The position numbers and the translations under genes are program-made. From Betaproteobacteria bacterium (GTDB lineage Bacteria; Pseudomonadota; Gammaproteobacteria; Burkholderiales; Rhodocyclaceae): a stretch of DNA of 64,000 nt. The first letter of the stretch is position 1. Every line of letters starts with the position of its first letter. The notes under the pieces were generated by a model. That model saw only the letters and a program-made list of their open reading frames with translations, was not told the DNA's origin and ran no database searches. The DNA is taken from NCBI GenBank assembly GCA_020621405.1, contig JAHRYN010000002.1:423676-487675 (forward strand), given 5' to 3'. Below are positions 7,925 through 15,483 of this stretch, one piece after another.

Positions 7925-8144
7925 CGGCAGCACCCTCGTGTGTTGTCTGCTGTCCAGCGATCCAGGCTTCCAGTTCGTTGGGCTTGAAGCGAACCAATTT
8001 GCCGACGCGGTAATGCGGAATGCGACGCGCCTGTCGCTCCTTGGCTTGTGAGAGCCAATACGACGGTAGGTTGAACATCAGTGCTGCCTGGCGCACGTCG
8101 ATCAGTTGTTCGCCAAGTAAGTGATTCAAATTCGAGGTATTCAT
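7917..8144 (-). CDS. Small HTH (AlpA/MerR-type) DNA-binding protein
   Basis: 75 aa. 'LIDVRQAALMFNLPSYWLSQAKE' is a winged-helix recognition region of the AlpA/excisionase type, followed by 'RIPHYRVGKLVRFKPNELEAWI', the typical wing and C-terminal helix ending in a Trp. Such proteins act as excisionases or regulators in prophages. The ATG at 8144 overlaps the nuclease stop (ATGA), which fixes the start against the longer frame to 8189. Which promoter or att site it binds is unknown. Confidence 0.75.
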   Translation of the reverse strand: MNTSNLNHLLGEQLIDVRQAALMFNLPSYWLSQAKERQARRIPHYRVGKLVRFKPNELEAWIAGQQTTHEGAADA

Positions 8145-8878
8145 GCTTGTGTCCTCCAGCAGCGGTCTTGCCACGCGCACATCCGGCATTCGAAATGGGT
8201 CGGGTCATTGAAGGCTCGCGGCAGGAGATCCCCTGCATCGGTGGCCGTAATGACCTTCACCGCCCGATCCGACATGCGTTGGGCCAGGGCTGCGTCAAAG
8301 GGCACGGCCTCGGTGTAGATCTCCATCGTGTCGGCGTTGAGTGCCGTGAAGATCGCCGGGTGCTCGTGCAGTTCGAGATAGGCTTGGTAGATCGCCACTT
8401 GCGCGGCGTAGACCGGCTTGGCGACAGCGAGGCGGTTTTTCTCCAACTCGCGCCAGGACTTGTTGCCCAGACACTTGTTTTCCCAGAGCGCGGGATAAGC
8501 AAAACCATCCGGCCCGCCGACGATGACGCCGTCGATGTGGCCCTGCAGGCGTCCGTCAGCTACCGAGAAGCCGAACTGCTCGCCGTCGGCCTTGCGGGTG
8601 CGCAGGTCAAAGCCAGCATCCCGGAGCCACGCGACCATGCAGTCCTCCATCACATGACCACGCTCGAAGATGCGCAGCATCCGGCCCGGGACATCACGCC
8701 CGTGGTCGATGGGCGCCTTGGCATACTCGAACTGCAGCGCACGCTCGCAGGCCACGCCGAGACGCGATGCCCCGAGGTACTGGCGTTCGGACTGGCTGGC
8801 ACGAGCCTGCTGCATCCCGGCGTCGACCAAGACGGTGACCTGACCGGAGATGCTTGATGTGGAGTTGAAGTCGATCAT
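8141..8878 (-). CDS. PD-(D/E)XK nuclease, RecB/Cas4-like
   Basis: 245 aa. Catalytic pattern: D116 in 'LQGHIDGVIVGG' and E133-N-K135 in 'ALWENKCLGNKSW', with a downstream helix 'VYAAQVAIYQAYL'. The C-terminal cysteine cluster 'HFECRMCAWQDRCW' resembles the Fe-S or zinc site of RecB/Cas4-type exonucleases, although only three cysteines are seen here. Likely a phage recombination exonuclease. The ATG at 8878 overlaps the preceding stop by four bases; the 84 extra N-terminal codons of the open frame are read-through of the neighbour. With the ATPase at 10008 it suggests a recombination cassette. Confidence 0.8.
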   Translation of the reverse strand: MIDFNSTSSISGQVTVLVDAGMQQARASQSERQYLGASRLGVACERALQFEYAKAPIDHGRDVPGRMLRIFERGHVMEDCMVAWLRDAGFDLRTRKADGEQFGFSVADGRLQGHIDGVIVGGPDGFAYPALWENKCLGNKSWRELEKNRLAVAKPVYAAQVAIYQAYLELHEHPAIFTALNADTMEIYTEAVPFDAALAQRMSDRAVKVITATDAGDLLPRAFNDPTHFECRMCAWQDRCWRTQA

Positions 8879-9363
8879 GGCTTCCTCCCCTTCGGCTCTT
8901 CCCAGGGGAGGTCGTCCTCCAGATCCGCGAACGGGTTGGTCAGAGGGTCGGGCGCAGGCGTCATGCCACGCACCGGCGGGTACTTGCTTGCCTCGTGGTG
9001 CGCGACCATTGCCTCGGTGTAGCAAGTGACGATGGCGTCGATCACTTGCAGCGCCTCGGCTTCGGAGTAGTCGCCCAGCGGCTTGGTGAACCCGATCTCG
9101 CCCGCTGCCTCGCCGAAGGCCTTGAGGCACTTTTTCATCGCGGCCAGTTCGACATCAGACGGATCGATCATGACGACCTCCTTGCTGTCGACGCGACCTT
9201 CTTTGACCCGCAGCCAGTTGCCGTACAACGCGTGAAACGCGTTTTGGCAGCGCTGCGAGCAGAACACCCAATCGATGGGGTAGCGCCGGGGATTGCCGAC
9301 ACCGTGACGGTTGTCGGTGTGGCCGAATCCCCGGGCCTGTCGTTTGCAGACCCAGCATTTCAT
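8875..9363 (-). CDS. Zinc-finger-like phage protein (DUF6511-like)
   Basis: 162 aa. The N terminus holds a probable zinc site: 'MKCWVCKRQARGFGH' (C3, C6), then 'DWVFCSQRCQNAFH' (C35, C39), in the treble-clef spacing of small metal-binding fingers. The rest is helical with a proline-rich acidic tail. I associate the N-terminal pattern with DUF6511 but cannot verify that. The start at 9363 has 'gagggaggccg' directly upstream. It sits in the replication operon between the nuclease and the 209-aa gene. Function unknown. Confidence 0.6.
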   Translation of the reverse strand: MKCWVCKRQARGFGHTDNRHGVGNPRRYPIDWVFCSQRCQNAFHALYGNWLRVKEGRVDSKEVVMIDPSDVELAAMKKCLKAFGEAAGEIGFTKPLGDYSEAEALQVIDAIVTCYTEAMVAHHEASKYPPVRGMTPAPDPLTNPFADLEDDLPWEEPKGRKP

Positions 9364-9372
9364 CGGCCTCCC

Positions 9373-10002
9373 TCACTGCACCCACGACGGCTTACCCGTC
9401 ACGGGTGCGCGTTGCGGAGTCGGTGCCTGATACGCAGGCGCAGCGGCCTGCGTCGGAGCGCCGGAATTTGCACTGCCCGAAGCCTTGGGTGGCACGCCCA
9501 TCAGTTTTGCGTAGTCGGGGTGATCGGGCTCGACCGCGATCTTGACCACGTTACGGTCTTGACCCTTGCTGTCTTTTTCGATGTCCACGCGGGCCAGAAA
9601 CTCCAGGCCATCCAGTTCATGAAAGCCCTGGATGCGACGCGCAGCGGCCGCCTGCGGACTGTTGTCCTGGGGGTGGACGTTGCGGGCGCTGTTAAGCGCG
9701 GCGCGGATGAAGCTGCGCCCCATCTGGCCCCAGGTCGGGCCCTTCTTGGAGTGCAGACCGATGTTCGACCACATCTTGCGCTTGGCGTGATCACCAGCCG
9801 TGACCACGAATTCGGCGGCGAGATAGATGGAGCCGGTCTCGAAAGACTCGGTGGCGTAGCCGCCGCCCCAGCCTTGTTCCGGGTCGTCATAGCCACCGGG
9901 CTTGATGGTCATGCGCACTGGCACGACCGCGCCCTTGGGGATCAGGTCAAAACCGGACTGTTGGGGATCGGCATCTTGGAAATCAAAATAGTTGGACGAC
10001 AT
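9373..10002 (-). CDS. Conserved phage protein, possible ssDNA-binding
   Basis: 209 aa. 'MSSNYFDFQDADPQQSGFDLIPKGAVVPVRMTIKPGG' leads into a beta-rich domain, followed by a low-complexity tail from about residue 165 rich in Ala, Pro, Gln and Ser. A folded N-terminal domain plus a disordered tail is the layout of phage single-strand binding proteins, and DUF669-type proteins with this start often lie beside Sak4-like ATPases, as here. No OB-fold motif can be confirmed by eye. The start at 10002 has 'ccaaggagtaatcgcc' upstream and a 5-base gap from the ATPase stop. Confidence 0.5.
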   Translation of the reverse strand: MSSNYFDFQDADPQQSGFDLIPKGAVVPVRMTIKPGGYDDPEQGWGGGYATESFETGSIYLAAEFVVTAGDHAKRKMWSNIGLHSKKGPTWGQMGRSFIRAALNSARNVHPQDNSPQAAAARRIQGFHELDGLEFLARVDIEKDSKGQDRNVVKIAVEPDHPDYAKLMGVPPKASGSANSGAPTQAAAPAYQAPTPQRAPVTGKPSWVQ

Positions 10003-10007
10003 GGCGA

Positions 10008-10862
10008 TTACTCCTTGGATTCGGTGGTGTTTTCTGTAGCGGGGACGCCGCTGCTGACGAGTACTGGCGACTGACCAGCACACTTGGCGATCAGCGCGCC
10101 GAGATGCGGCGGCTCCAGCAAGTCGAGGCGACCGCTGCGGTCTTTGGCCGGGAAGCCATAGGGATTGACGGTGTGCGTGACGAAGGCGCGGTAGGCGCTG
10201 CCGTCGTCAGCCTTGATCTCGGCCAGCGTCACGACCTCATCGACGATGCCGGGCAGTTCCAGACTGGTCTTGCTGCCTTCGATCTGCGGGACGAACACCT
10301 TGCGGTTGTAGTCATCGAGACGTTCGTCGAGGATGGCCACGAACACCACGTTTTTGCCGCGTGCGTGCTGGAGGTGGGTCAAGGCGCTGACCATTTCCTG
10401 GCCGAGCAACCCATAGGCTGCGCGCAGATCGGGCTTGCCGGAGCGGTCGCTGGTGGCACCAGGCTGTGTCTTGCACCACGCAAAACACTGCCGTGACAAC
10501 TGGGTGATCGAGTCCAGGAAGAAGGTCTGGTAACGGTCCAGCTGCGCCGGGTGGCCGAATTTCTCAATCACGTGGTCGTAGTGCGCCTGCGAAAAAGCGC
10601 TCTCCGGCGGCAGCGACTTGTCCGGGCCCGCGAGGAACACGAAAAAGTCGCGGCTTTCCGGCCACGATGCCGGACGGATGGTGTCGCCCGGCCAGTCGGC
10701 CACGGCGAGATCACCCGCTTCAATATCGAGGAACAAGGTGGTCGCGGGGTCGAGGTCTTTGAGCCGGGTGGTCTTGCCGATGCCGGATTTACCCAGCATC
10801 AGCAACTTCACACCCTTGCGCTCGGCCAAGCGCTGCTGTGCGGAAATGATCGGGAGGGACAT
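10008..10862 (-). CDS. AAA_24/Sak4-like P-loop ATPase
   Basis: 284 aa. Walker A 'MLGKSGIGKTTRLK' lies near residue 25. A RecA-like core follows, with 'TLFLDIEAGDLA' and a Walker B-like 'RYQTFFLDSIT'. The layout fits the AAA_24 family, whose phage members include the Sak4 single-strand annealing proteins related to RecA/Rad51. With the PD-(D/E)XK nuclease and the 209-aa protein it could form a phage recombination set. The start is ATG 10862 (one-base TGATG overlap with the BRO-N gene) supported by 'ctgaaggaggtggcgtg'; the GTG one codon upstream is less likely. Confidence 0.72.
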   Translation of the reverse strand: MSLPIISAQQRLAERKGVKLLMLGKSGIGKTTRLKDLDPATTLFLDIEAGDLAVADWPGDTIRPASWPESRDFFVFLAGPDKSLPPESAFSQAHYDHVIEKFGHPAQLDRYQTFFLDSITQLSRQCFAWCKTQPGATSDRSGKPDLRAAYGLLGQEMVSALTHLQHARGKNVVFVAILDERLDDYNRKVFVPQIEGSKTSLELPGIVDEVVTLAEIKADDGSAYRAFVTHTVNPYGFPAKDRSGRLDLLEPPHLGALIAKCAGQSPVLVSSGVPATENTTESKE

Positions 10863-11623
10863 CACGCCACCTCCTTCAGTTGTTCAGCGACTGCCGGATT
10901 CCAGAGGATCTGGTAGCCGCTGTGACCGTTACGCGAGTACGGCATGGCTTCGGCCCATGCTTCACCGGCCTCAGTCAGCTCCCACTCGTCCCGGTCGTTG
11001 CGGAACTGAAGGCCGCCAGATGCCAGCAACTGATTGGTGGCCTTGGCTGAGCGATTCAGCAATTTGCCGAGCTGGGTGGCGTTGAGCGAGCAGATCGGCT
11101 CATTGGCGGCAGGCAAAGCGCGGCGCAGCACTTCCGTGGTCAGGCCGGTGTTTTCCTGAATGCAGGTCAACGTGGCAGCCATTGCAATGCCGGTTTTGAC
11201 GCCCGGCACTTTGGCGACCGCTTCGCCGATCAACAGGATGGCCGTGACCCGGTCGTGGGTCGGCGCGGGCAGGGCTGCCATCGTGGTGGCGGTCGAATAC
11301 CCGCCTGTCTTGCGGATCGCAGGCAACACTTCGCTGGTGATCCAGCGCTTGAAACGCTTGGCGGCATCCTTGGTGCTACCGAGAATCAGTGCGTAAAGGC
11401 CTGACTCGTTAACGTGGTTGGCACGCTGTGTGCGCCCGAGGTTGTCGATGACCTCCAATTTCTGGAGATCATCGGTATCGACGTGGGACTTGATCGCCTG
11501 AGACGGATTGCCCATCTCCAGGGCATCGCAAACATCGGTGGCGTTGAACCACGGCTGCCCGAGTTCATCCACCTGGACGCGCACGGCATGCGCTTCGAAC
11601 TGGAAGGGAATGATCGCGCTCAT
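10862..11623 (-). CDS. BRO-N domain phage antirepressor-like protein
   Basis: 253 aa. Residues 1-110 form a BRO-N domain: 'FNATDVCDALEMGNPSQAI', 'NHVNESGLYALILGS' and 'FKRWITSEVLPAIRKTGGY', the standard landmarks of phage antirepressors. The C-terminal half (about 150-253) contains a second winged-helix-like part including 'LNATQLGKLLNRSAKATNQLL'. It probably regulates the element's genes by DNA or repressor binding. The start at 11623 has 'gtgggagggctgatc' upstream. It is coupled to the downstream ATPase by a TGATG overlap. Confidence 0.82.
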   Translation of the reverse strand: MSAIIPFQFEAHAVRVQVDELGQPWFNATDVCDALEMGNPSQAIKSHVDTDDLQKLEVIDNLGRTQRANHVNESGLYALILGSTKDAAKRFKRWITSEVLPAIRKTGGYSTATTMAALPAPTHDRVTAILLIGEAVAKVPGVKTGIAMAATLTCIQENTGLTTEVLRRALPAANEPICSLNATQLGKLLNRSAKATNQLLASGGLQFRNDRDEWELTEAGEAWAEAMPYSRNGHSGYQILWNPAVAEQLKEVA

Positions 11624-11625
11624 GA

Positions 11626-11907
11626 TCAGCCCTCCCACGACACGTCGGCGATACGGTCGGCTCCACGCGCGGCACGCTTGCGTACCTCGGTGTGGAGTTC
11701 TTCCAGCGCGGTGCGGCGACGACCGAGCGCCAGCGATTCCGCATTGGCCGTCTGGATAGCGAAGGCCAGTTCATCCACCGTGGCGGCATCGAGGGGGACA
11801 ACGACGTCCTGGCCGTCGGCGCGGCGATACCGGATTTCGTCGGGAAGGTGTTCGCCGTAGATGGACGGCAGTTGCTTACGCAGTGAAGCGATGAGATTGG
11901 TGCTCAT
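11626..11907 (-). CDS. Hypothetical phage protein
   Basis: 93 aa, not recognised. 'MSTNLIASLRKQLPSIYGEH' is followed by 'RRADGQDVVVPLDAATVDEL' and a long C-terminal helix with many Arg/Glu/Ala that could form a short coiled coil. No signal peptide or membrane segment. The start at 11907 is chosen because a methionine with a nearby purine-rich 'gagtaatcact' lies there and the longer frame overlaps the upstream gene. Sits inside the replication operon, two bases from the next start. Confidence 0.55.
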   Translation of the reverse strand: MSTNLIASLRKQLPSIYGEHLPDEIRYRRADGQDVVVPLDAATVDELAFAIQTANAESLALGRRRTALEELHTEVRKRAARGADRIADVSWEG

Positions 11908-11912
11908 AGTGA

Positions 11913-12389
11913 TTACTCCGAATCGATGGAAAGGGTGAAAGACGGCTTGCCGGAATCCACGGTGCGAGCGGCGGCGAACTGCTGCTGCAAGGCAGGCGGC
12001 CAGTTCGTGAAACGGGATTCGGAGACGGACAACTTGATGTCGAGGTAACCCTCGACCTTCTCGCCTGAGGCGACGATGCGTTCGGCGATTTCGGCCAGTT
12101 GCTTCTGATCCCAACTGACCTTCTTGGGCAGCTCGAACTTCAGATGCAACGGGCCATCGCTGATGTGTGCGGTGCCGAAGTCACGGCCGGATTCGCGCAG
12201 CGCGGTGCGTGCCTGCTCGCCGTAGCACTGATCCAGTGCCGTGTCGAACTTGGTGCGCGCCTTCTTGAGCCAGTCGATTGCCGCGTCGAGGTTTTTGTCG
12301 ATCTCGTGTTTCTGCGCGGGCGACAGTGCGGCCAGTTGGCTGACGGACATCTCGGCGATGTCGGCGGGGAAGATGGTGATGTCATTCAT
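11913..12389 (-). CDS. Hypothetical phage protein
   Basis: 158 aa, not recognised. The N-terminal half is helical ('MSVSQLAALSPAQKHEIDKNLDAAIDWLKKA' region), and the C-terminal half is beta-rich and ends 'KPSFTLSIDSE'. Conserved-looking surface charges and the absence of signal or membrane segments suggest a cytoplasmic phage replication or recombination accessory protein, but no function can be named. The start at 12389 has 'ggagagatgcg' upstream. Eleven bases separate it from the HTH gene that leads the operon. Confidence 0.55.
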   Translation of the reverse strand: MNDITIFPADIAEMSVSQLAALSPAQKHEIDKNLDAAIDWLKKARTKFDTALDQCYGEQARTALRESGRDFGTAHISDGPLHLKFELPKKVSWDQKQLAEIAERIVASGEKVEGYLDIKLSVSESRFTNWPPALQQQFAAARTVDSGKPSFTLSIDSE

Positions 12390-12400
12390 CGCATCTCTCC

Positions 12401-12664
12401 TCAAACCGCCGCGCGTTCGGATGTCGAGTCGTGCAGCGCTTCGCGCTCAAACTCGAGGATCGCGTCGACCGGGTAGCCGACACGCTTGGACAGCTTCAGG
12501 TAGCGTGGACCGCGACCCTCACTCCGCCAGCGCTGCAAAGTCTTGGGGCTAACGCCCCAGCGTTGCGCGAGCTCGTTCTCGTTGAGCACGCGGCGATCAC
12601 CGGGTGACATGGTGTTGATCGCCTGCTGTGGCGACCGGGGGATACTGCTGGCTGGTGTCTGCAT
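12401..12664 (-). CDS. HTH DNA-binding protein leading the replication operon
   Basis: 87 aa. 'LNENELAQRWGVSPKTLQRWRSEGRGP' is a helix-turn-helix of the MerR/excisionase class, followed by 'YLKLSKRVGYPVDAILEFERE', the usual wing. First gene of the long minus-strand operon, so it is probably a regulator or excisionase controlling it. The start at 12664 is set by 'cacaggagcattcc'. The longer frame to 12805 crosses the repeat-bearing promoter region and is not credible. Confidence 0.75.
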   Translation of the reverse strand: MQTPASSIPRSPQQAINTMSPGDRRVLNENELAQRWGVSPKTLQRWRSEGRGPRYLKLSKRVGYPVDAILEFEREALHDSTSERAAV

Positions 12665-12716
12665 GGAATGCTCCTGTGACGTTGTTGAGTAACAGGTGTC
12701 ATTCCAAACTTCGGGT

Positions 12717-12770
12717 GGCGAACCTTTAAGGGACGCAATGGCGAACCACAGCGAAACTCCAGGTTCGCCA
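12717..12770. repeat. Repeated ggcgaacc motifs (candidate operator)
   Basis: GGCGAACC occurs at 12717-12724 and 12740-12747, and its inverse GGTTCGCC at 12762-12769. The last two extend to a 9-bp inverted pair TGGCGAACC/TGGCGAACC with a 14-base spacer. They lie upstream of the first gene of the replication operon, so they are candidate binding sites for one of the element's HTH proteins. Related motifs occur near 4195-4245. Confidence 0.45.
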
Positions 12771-12793
12771 ATGGGCCAGGGCAGAAACGCAAA

Positions 12794-12816
12794 CGGCGAG
12801 CACATGGCTCGCCGTC
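12794..12816 (-). terminator. Possible terminator hairpin after recombinase operon
   Basis: The hairpin CGGCGAGC-acat-GGCTCGCCG lies just downstream of the last gene of the recombinase operon (stop at 12839). There is no clear U-run on the minus strand, so termination would be weak or factor-assisted. Confidence 0.35.
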
Positions 12817-12838
12817 ATCGGGTGTATTCGGAGGGAGG

Positions 12839-13303
12839 TCAGGGGTCGGAGAAACCGAGCAATCGGCGTTGCGCTGCCCAATCGCGCGGTAGTTGCTCTT
12901 GGCGGCCGCGCAAGGTGTGTAGATTCAGGTGGCGTGGCTGACGTCCTTCGAATATCGCCTCCACGATATCGGGGGCCAGCATTGTCATGCGCAAGACCTC
13001 GGCAGCCCAGCCCGGTTCCACTTTCATGGCGTGCGCCAAGTCCGTTGTCGTGGGGTAGATGCCATCGTCGATCAAGCGCTTCCAGTAGAAGGCTTTGCCC
13101 AGCGTTTTGATCATCGGCACATCGAAGCCACCGATCCGGTCCGCAATTTCGGGGGCTGGCGGTATCAGCAGCTTCCGGTTCTGGCGGCGCTTGATCGTCA
13201 GAGGCACCAGGGTGACCCGCTGCCCCTCGCTGACATAACTGCGCGCCTCGGCTCCGATCTCGATGCGGACGGCGCGCTGGCGCTGGTGAGTCGAGGCGTT
13301 CAT
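12839..13303 (-). CDS. Recombinase-associated HTH-like protein
   Basis: 154 aa. The central part has a helix-turn-helix look: 'TDLAHAMKVEPGWAAEVLRMTMLAPDIVEAIFEGRQP', similar to the helical DNA-binding region of ParB-like proteins. The N terminus is basic and beta-rich. The ATG at 13303 overlaps the recombinase stop by four bases (ATGA), so it is coupled to the recombinase and is probably an accessory, such as a directionality or target-site factor. That role is inferred from position only. The 61 extra codons of the longer frame overlap the recombinase. Confidence 0.55.
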   Translation of the reverse strand: MNASTHQRQRAVRIEIGAEARSYVSEGQRVTLVPLTIKRRQNRKLLIPPAPEIADRIGGFDVPMIKTLGKAFYWKRLIDDGIYPTTTDLAHAMKVEPGWAAEVLRMTMLAPDIVEAIFEGRQPRHLNLHTLRGRQEQLPRDWAAQRRLLGFSDP

Positions 13304-14712
13304 GCCCAAACCTCCTCGGCACGTTCTTGAGACTCTTCGATCAAGGGATGCGTGCTGATATCCGCACCGAATCCGATCCAACCGTCCTCCCGCCAAACGA
13401 TATCCAGGCCGTGCCCGTGTAGTTGCACGCGTTCGATTAACAGCCGTGTGATTCGTTGCTGCTCGGCAGGGAACAGTTGCGACCACACTTCACCGATGCG
13501 CTGCATGGCGACCACCACCTGTGCTTCGTCCAACGCCGCACCGACTGGGTGCTGCTGGCAGGATCGCCATACAGCGATCAACATTTGCGGCGATGAAAGC
13601 GCCACATGGATTTGTGCCAGCACAGCGTCTTCGATCTCAGCGGCTGGCAGGTGGCCCACGTCCGGGGTATGCGGAGCCAGGCTGGCGCCTGCATTGCGCC
13701 GCTTGTGCAGGTAAGGCACGTAGTAGCGGTACTGCCGACCGTTTTTCTTCTTCACAAAGGAGTGCAGCATGCGTTGGCCATCCGGTGCGAACAGCAGCCC
13801 CGCCAGCAATGCCGGATGCTTGGCACGGTGTTCGCGCGGTGCCTGCTTTCGTCTCTCGATAAAGGCGTGTGCCGCGTCCCACAGCTCTTGAGAAATGATG
13901 GGGTCGTGCTGGGCCGAGTACCACGTCTCGTGATTGCAGATTTCGCCGAGGTAGATGCGGTTTCGCAGCAAGGTAAAGAGGTACTGCTGATCAATGCTGC
14001 GCCCCAATCGCTCCCGCCCGGACTGGGTGACCCATGCCTTGGTGGTATGCCCTTCGATTTCCAATTCGCGGACGAGTCGCGCAGCCGAGCCGTGCTCGGC
14101 GTAGCGGCGGAAGATGTCACGTACCAGCGCGGCTTCACGTTCGTTGACGACGAGCTTGCGTTCGACCACGTCGTATCCGAGAGGTGGGACTCCTCCCATC
14201 CACATGCCCTTGGCCTTGCTGGCGGCGATCTTGTCACGGATGCGCTCGCCGGTGACCTCGCGTTCGAACTGCGCAAATGACAAAAGGATGTTGAGCGTCA
14301 AACGCCCCATCGATGTGGTGGTGTTGAACTGCTGCGTGACCGAGACGAAGGAGACGCCGTTGCGGTCGAACACGTCGACCAGCTTGGCGAAGTCCGGCAG
14401 GCTGCGCGTGAGGCGGTCGATTTTGTAGACGACCACGGTATCGATCTTCCCCGCTTCGATGTCGATCATCAGACGGCGCAACCCGGGCCGTTCCATGTTG
14501 CCGCCCGAGTAGCCGCCGTCGTCGTATCCGTCGTCGACGGCAATCCAGCCCTCATGCCGTTGGCTGGCAATAAAGGCCAAGCCTGCATCACGCTGTGCTT
14601 CGAGGCTGTTGTATTCCTGGTCGAGCCCTTCATCAGTGGACTTGCGGGTGTAGACGGCGCAGCGCTTCTTTGGCGTGACAGCGGGAGTTTGGTTTCGACG
14701 CACTGAGCTCAT
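13300..14712 (-). CDS. Serine recombinase (integrase) of the element
   Basis: 470 aa. The resolvase catalytic domain has nucleophile S25 in 'YTRKSTDEG', followed by 'VVVYKIDRLTRSL' and 'FAQFEREVTGERIRDKI'. A recombinase domain ('GGVPPLGYDVVERKLVVNE', 'LLRNRIYLGEICNHETW') follows. In the usual zinc-ribbon region the expected cysteines are absent: the segment reads 'GLLFAPDGQRMLHSFVKK'. It would insert and excise the element by cutting att sites. Flanked by a DUF2924 gene and a HTH-like gene with ATGA overlaps on both sides. The att site is not identified. Confidence 0.88.
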   Translation of the reverse strand: MSSVRRNQTPAVTPKKRCAVYTRKSTDEGLDQEYNSLEAQRDAGLAFIASQRHEGWIAVDDGYDDGGYSGGNMERPGLRRLMIDIEAGKIDTVVVYKIDRLTRSLPDFAKLVDVFDRNGVSFVSVTQQFNTTTSMGRLTLNILLSFAQFEREVTGERIRDKIAASKAKGMWMGGVPPLGYDVVERKLVVNEREAALVRDIFRRYAEHGSAARLVRELEIEGHTTKAWVTQSGRERLGRSIDQQYLFTLLRNRIYLGEICNHETWYSAQHDPIISQELWDAAHAFIERRKQAPREHRAKHPALLAGLLFAPDGQRMLHSFVKKKNGRQYRYYVPYLHKRRNAGASLAPHTPDVGHLPAAEIEDAVLAQIHVALSSPQMLIAVWRSCQQHPVGAALDEAQVVVAMQRIGEVWSQLFPAEQQRITRLLIERVQLHGHGLDIVWREDGWIGFGADISTHPLIEESQERAEEVWA

Positions 14713-15182
14713 ACCGCCCCCTTCTTGGAGGCAGGTGCCTTCAAGCCAAAGAACACCGGGCCTGACCAGTGGCTGCCCGTGATGCGTTTGGCTACAGCGG
14801 ACAGGCTTTTGAAGCGTTGCCCCTGGTACTCGAAATCATTCGATCCACGCACCAGCACACGATGCTCAATGTCGTCGTAAATGCGTGTGAGAACGGAGCC
14901 GGGCAGTAGACGCTGACTATCGCCGCGCAGTTGCTTGGGCAAGATGCCAGTTTCACCAACCTCCTCGAGCTTCTTGCGCAGTGACGGTTTCAAGCCGCCA
15001 AACGCGCGCTCCTGCATCCGGTAGGCCAGGCGACTTTCCAACCAGACACGATGGTGGTGATTTGGCCGCTCTTCGAAATGGTCGTCCCAGAGTGCCCAAA
15101 GATCGTCCATCGAAAGATGGGGAATAGCCGCGACGCGGGCGGCGACTGAGGCGGGCGTTGGTGAGGTTGCGTGTGCTGTCAT
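14709..15182 (-). CDS. DUF2924 family protein
   Basis: 157 aa. It has the marks of DUF2924: 'SMDDLWALWDDHFEERPNHHHRVWLESRLAYRMQE' in the first half, then 'LPGSVLTRIY' and a C-terminal 'FEYQGQRFKSLSAVAKRITGSHWSGPVFFGL'. This tail resembles a SWI-type or DNA-binding beta domain common beside serine recombinases of this type. The family function is unknown, but its near-invariable pairing with the recombinase suggests a role in integration. The ATG at 15182 overlaps the small gene upstream by four bases. Confidence 0.75.
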   Translation of the reverse strand: MTAHATSPTPASVAARVAAIPHLSMDDLWALWDDHFEERPNHHHRVWLESRLAYRMQERAFGGLKPSLRKKLEEVGETGILPKQLRGDSQRLLPGSVLTRIYDDIEHRVLVRGSNDFEYQGQRFKSLSAVAKRITGSHWSGPVFFGLKAPASKKGAV

Positions 15183-15394
15183 GGGCGAACTCCGTTGTTG
15201 TGATCGGGGTTCGCATTCACGCGCTGTTGGCCGGGGAAGCCAAGGCAAACATGCTCGCTGTTTTCGGGAGTGTCGCGCGATTGGCGGGCACGAAGGCGCA
15301 GTAGCGCGGCAGCCAACAGATCAGCGATTTCTTGATGCCCGTGCCGTGGCCGGTCAGGTGACGTGCAAATGGAGATAGGTTGGGTTTCTGTCAT
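15179..15394 (-). CDS. Small protein upstream of DUF2924
   Basis: 71 aa, not recognised. 'PRHGHQEIADLLAAALLRLRARQ' forms a helix in the middle; both ends are likely disordered. It is the first gene of the recombinase operon, and its stop overlaps the DUF2924 start (ATGA). I used the ATG at 15394 with 'ggaatgcttgcc' upstream; an ATG at 15403 adds three residues. No Shine-Dalgarno sequence is strong. Confidence 0.5.
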   Translation of the reverse strand: MTETQPISICTSPDRPRHGHQEIADLLAAALLRLRARQSRDTPENSEHVCLGFPGQQRVNANPDHNNGVRP

Positions 15395-15483
15395 GGCAAG
15401 CATTCCGATGGAAAACGCTGCTCATGCTAGAAACCAAGGGCACTTCGCGTAACGTGATTTAGCGGGAGTGCGCGGCTTTGGCT

